Positions 62,964 to 64,000 of a stretch of DNA of 64,000 bases are shown here, piece after piece. Positions within the stretch are counted from its first letter, which is position 1; the number at the start of each line of letters is the position of its first letter. This stretch comes from DASYTH01 sp036002505 (GTDB lineage: Bacteria > Actinomycetota > Actinomycetes > Mycobacteriales > Pseudonocardiaceae): NCBI RefSeq assembly GCF_036002505.1, contig NZ_DASYTH010000122.1, positions 18,454-82,453 on the forward strand, given 5' to 3'. Below the pieces are notes generated by a model. That model was not told the DNA's origin. It saw nothing but the letters and a program-made list of their open reading frames with translations, and did not search any database. The position numbers and the translations under genes are program-made.

Positions 62964-63100
62964 ACATCAGCCTCCGGTTTGCGGGCATGCGCCGTCAACC
63001 GGAGGTCTCTCCCGCTGGCGAGAAATCAGCCGGCCGGCGGCGCCGGGACCCCGAAGGATCCGTGCTGACGACCCCGCCGCGAAGGAATACTCCCCTCCAC
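62964..63100 (-). promoter_or_regulatory. yybP-ykoY manganese riboswitch with anti-Shine-Dalgarno platform
   Basis: Read on the minus strand, the conserved class elements appear in order: 'ggaggggagta' (P1 5' strand and loop L1), 'tcgtcagcacgg', and 'cgccagcgggagagacctcc' (loop L3 and P1 3' strand). P1 pairs 63094-63098 with 63001-63005. The P1 3' strand is also part of a second helix, 62997-63005 with 62971-62979, which would hide the TerC ribosome binding site ('ggagg', 62971-62975). Mn2+ binding would favour P1 and free the site. The family is well known to sense Mn2+; the switching model here is read from the sequence. Confidence 0.85.
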
Positions 63101-63305
63101 TGACCACATTGTCTCCGGTCACGGCCGGTAGCACCACCCTGGGCCCTATGAGGGTTTGCACAGCGCCGGTCGGGAATGCCGGACGGCCGGGCGACGTTAC
63201 GCTGCGCACCCCCTCAGTATCGCCGGTGCGACTCGACACGCGCTGAACGCCGAGCCCTTAACACCTTCTCAGCTACTCTCAGCCAACATCCCCTAACGTT
63301 GGCCT
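63101..63305. other. Divergent upstream region of TerC and the alpha/beta hydrolase
   Basis: About 205 bp without a gene. It should hold the TerC promoter (minus strand, upstream of the riboswitch). For the hydrolase, TAACGT at 63294-63299 ends 6 bases before the GTG at 63306, fitting a leaderless transcript. Confidence 0.4.
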
Positions 63306-64000
63306 GTGCTCAGGATCCTTCGGCGGCGCCTGCGCTGGATCATCGCCGCGCTCGCCGTCCTCGTGCTCGGCACGGCCGGCCTGGTGTGGGCGAACAGCGG
63401 GGGCGCGCCGCCCCGGGTGGACACCCGCGACCTCGTCATCCCGGTGACCGACGGGCCGGCCCGCGACCAGCACGTCGACCTCGACGCCACCGTGTACCTG
63501 CCGGAGCACCGCCCGGCGCCGGCCATCCTGGTGGCGCACGGCTTCGGCGGCACCAAGGAGAGCGTGGACTCCGACGCGCGCGAGCTGGCGCAGCGCGGGT
63601 TCGTGGTGCTCACCTGGTCAGCCCGGGGGTTCGGCCGCAGCGGTGGTGAGATCGCGCTGAACTCCCCGGACTACGAGGTGGCCGACGCCCGCCAGCTCGT
63701 CGACTGGCTGGCGAAGCAGCCGGACGACGTGGTGCAGGACGGCGCGAACGACCCCCGGGTCGGGGTCACCGGCGGCTCCTACGGCGGGGCGCTCTCGCTG
63801 CTGCTGGCCGGCACCGACCCGCGGGTGGACACGCTCGCGCCGGTGATCACCTACAACGACCTGAGCCAGGCCCTGCTGCCCAACTCGGCGGCATCGTCGT
63901 CGAGTGCCCCGGAAACCCCGTCCCCCAACGCGTTCGGCGACGACGGCGTATTCAAGCGGTCCTGGGCCGGGATCTTCTTCGCCGCCGGCATGGGCGCGGC
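63306..64000 (+). CDS. Alpha/beta hydrolase (CocE/X-Pro dipeptidase-like), 3' end cut by window
   Basis: Open from the GTG at 63306 to the window edge; 231 residues are visible. It opens with a basic run and a membrane anchor ('WIIAALAVLVLGTAGLVWA', about 11-29), then an alpha/beta-hydrolase domain: 'ILVAHGFGGTKESVDSDARE', 'GFVVLTWSARGFGRSGGEIA' and the nucleophile elbow 'GVTGGSYGGALSLL'. 'SWAGIFFAAGMGA' at the edge suggests the helical cap insertion of the CocE/X-prolyl peptidase class. It is probably an anchored extracytoplasmic hydrolase. Confidence 0.82.
   Translation, partial: MLRILRRRLRWIIAALAVLVLGTAGLVWANSGGAPPRVDTRDLVIPVTDGPARDQHVDLDATVYLPEHRPAPAILVAHGFGGTKESVDSDARELAQRGFVVLTWSARGFGRSGGEIALNSPDYEVADARQLVDWLAKQPDDVVQDGANDPRVGVTGGSYGGALSLLLAGTDPRVDTLAPVITYNDLSQALLPNSAASSSSAPETPSPNAFGDDGVFKRSWAGIFFAAGMGA

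Overview
The window is GC-rich actinobacterial chromosome, most likely from Amycolatopsis or a near relative in the Pseudonocardiaceae. This is inferred from GTG/ATG-rich dense coding, a mycothiol-dependent isomerase-like enzyme, geosmin synthase, the SCO2521-SCO2524 gene set, SigE-family and ECF sigma factors, and peculiar repeats between convergent genes. I see no phage, plasmid, insertion sequence, CRISPR array, rRNA or tRNA.

Layout. 1-6944 is housekeeping: the end of an AlkD-like gene, then on the minus strand infC-rpmI-rplT, a 23S-type RNA methyltransferase, and pheS-pheT. 6945-21700 holds an aminotransferase IV gene, a DpiAB/CitAB-like two-component system divergent from a dicarboxylate symporter, a PucR regulator with an acyl-CoA ligase facing a molybdenum hydroxylase pair (iorB-iorA), a SRPBCC protein, an ECF sigma/anti-sigma pair beside a lipoprotein, and an SDR. 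21700-28450 holds uvrA, a mycothiol-dependent enzyme, an acyltransferase, an MBL-fold hydrolase, a cold-shock protein and rnhA. 28454-34275 is an accessory stretch: UvrD-like helicase, DUF4143 ATPase, orphan membrane proteins and a GNAT. 34318-39084 is an operon SCO2524-SCO2523-SCO2522-SCO2521. Geosmin synthase follows at 39365-41602. At 42083-45148 there is a large protein combining a cyclase-like domain, three TIR-like domains and a P-loop NTPase; it is the best candidate here for an undescribed conflict or signalling system. 45319-64000 carries a SigE-type sigma factor, SPFH protein, FKBP, fructosamine kinase, LMW phosphatase, P450, MFS/MarR pair, beta-propeller protein, HdeD, a RES-type toxin-antitoxin pair, a multicopper oxidase operon, a TerC transporter and a truncated hydrolase.

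Two regulatory themes stand out. First, the TerC gene has a recognisable yybP-ykoY manganese riboswitch whose P1 strand overlaps an anti-Shine-Dalgarno strand, suggesting Mn-dependent release of translation. Second, nearly every convergent gene junction with room for one carries a repeat cassette. At least six families can be seen by eye: a ~110-bp element following stop codons, two kinds of 21-bp-unit arrays, and several hairpin families. They probably end transcription from both sides, but no function is proven.

All start sites, names and functions come from reading the sequence and translations; no database search was run.
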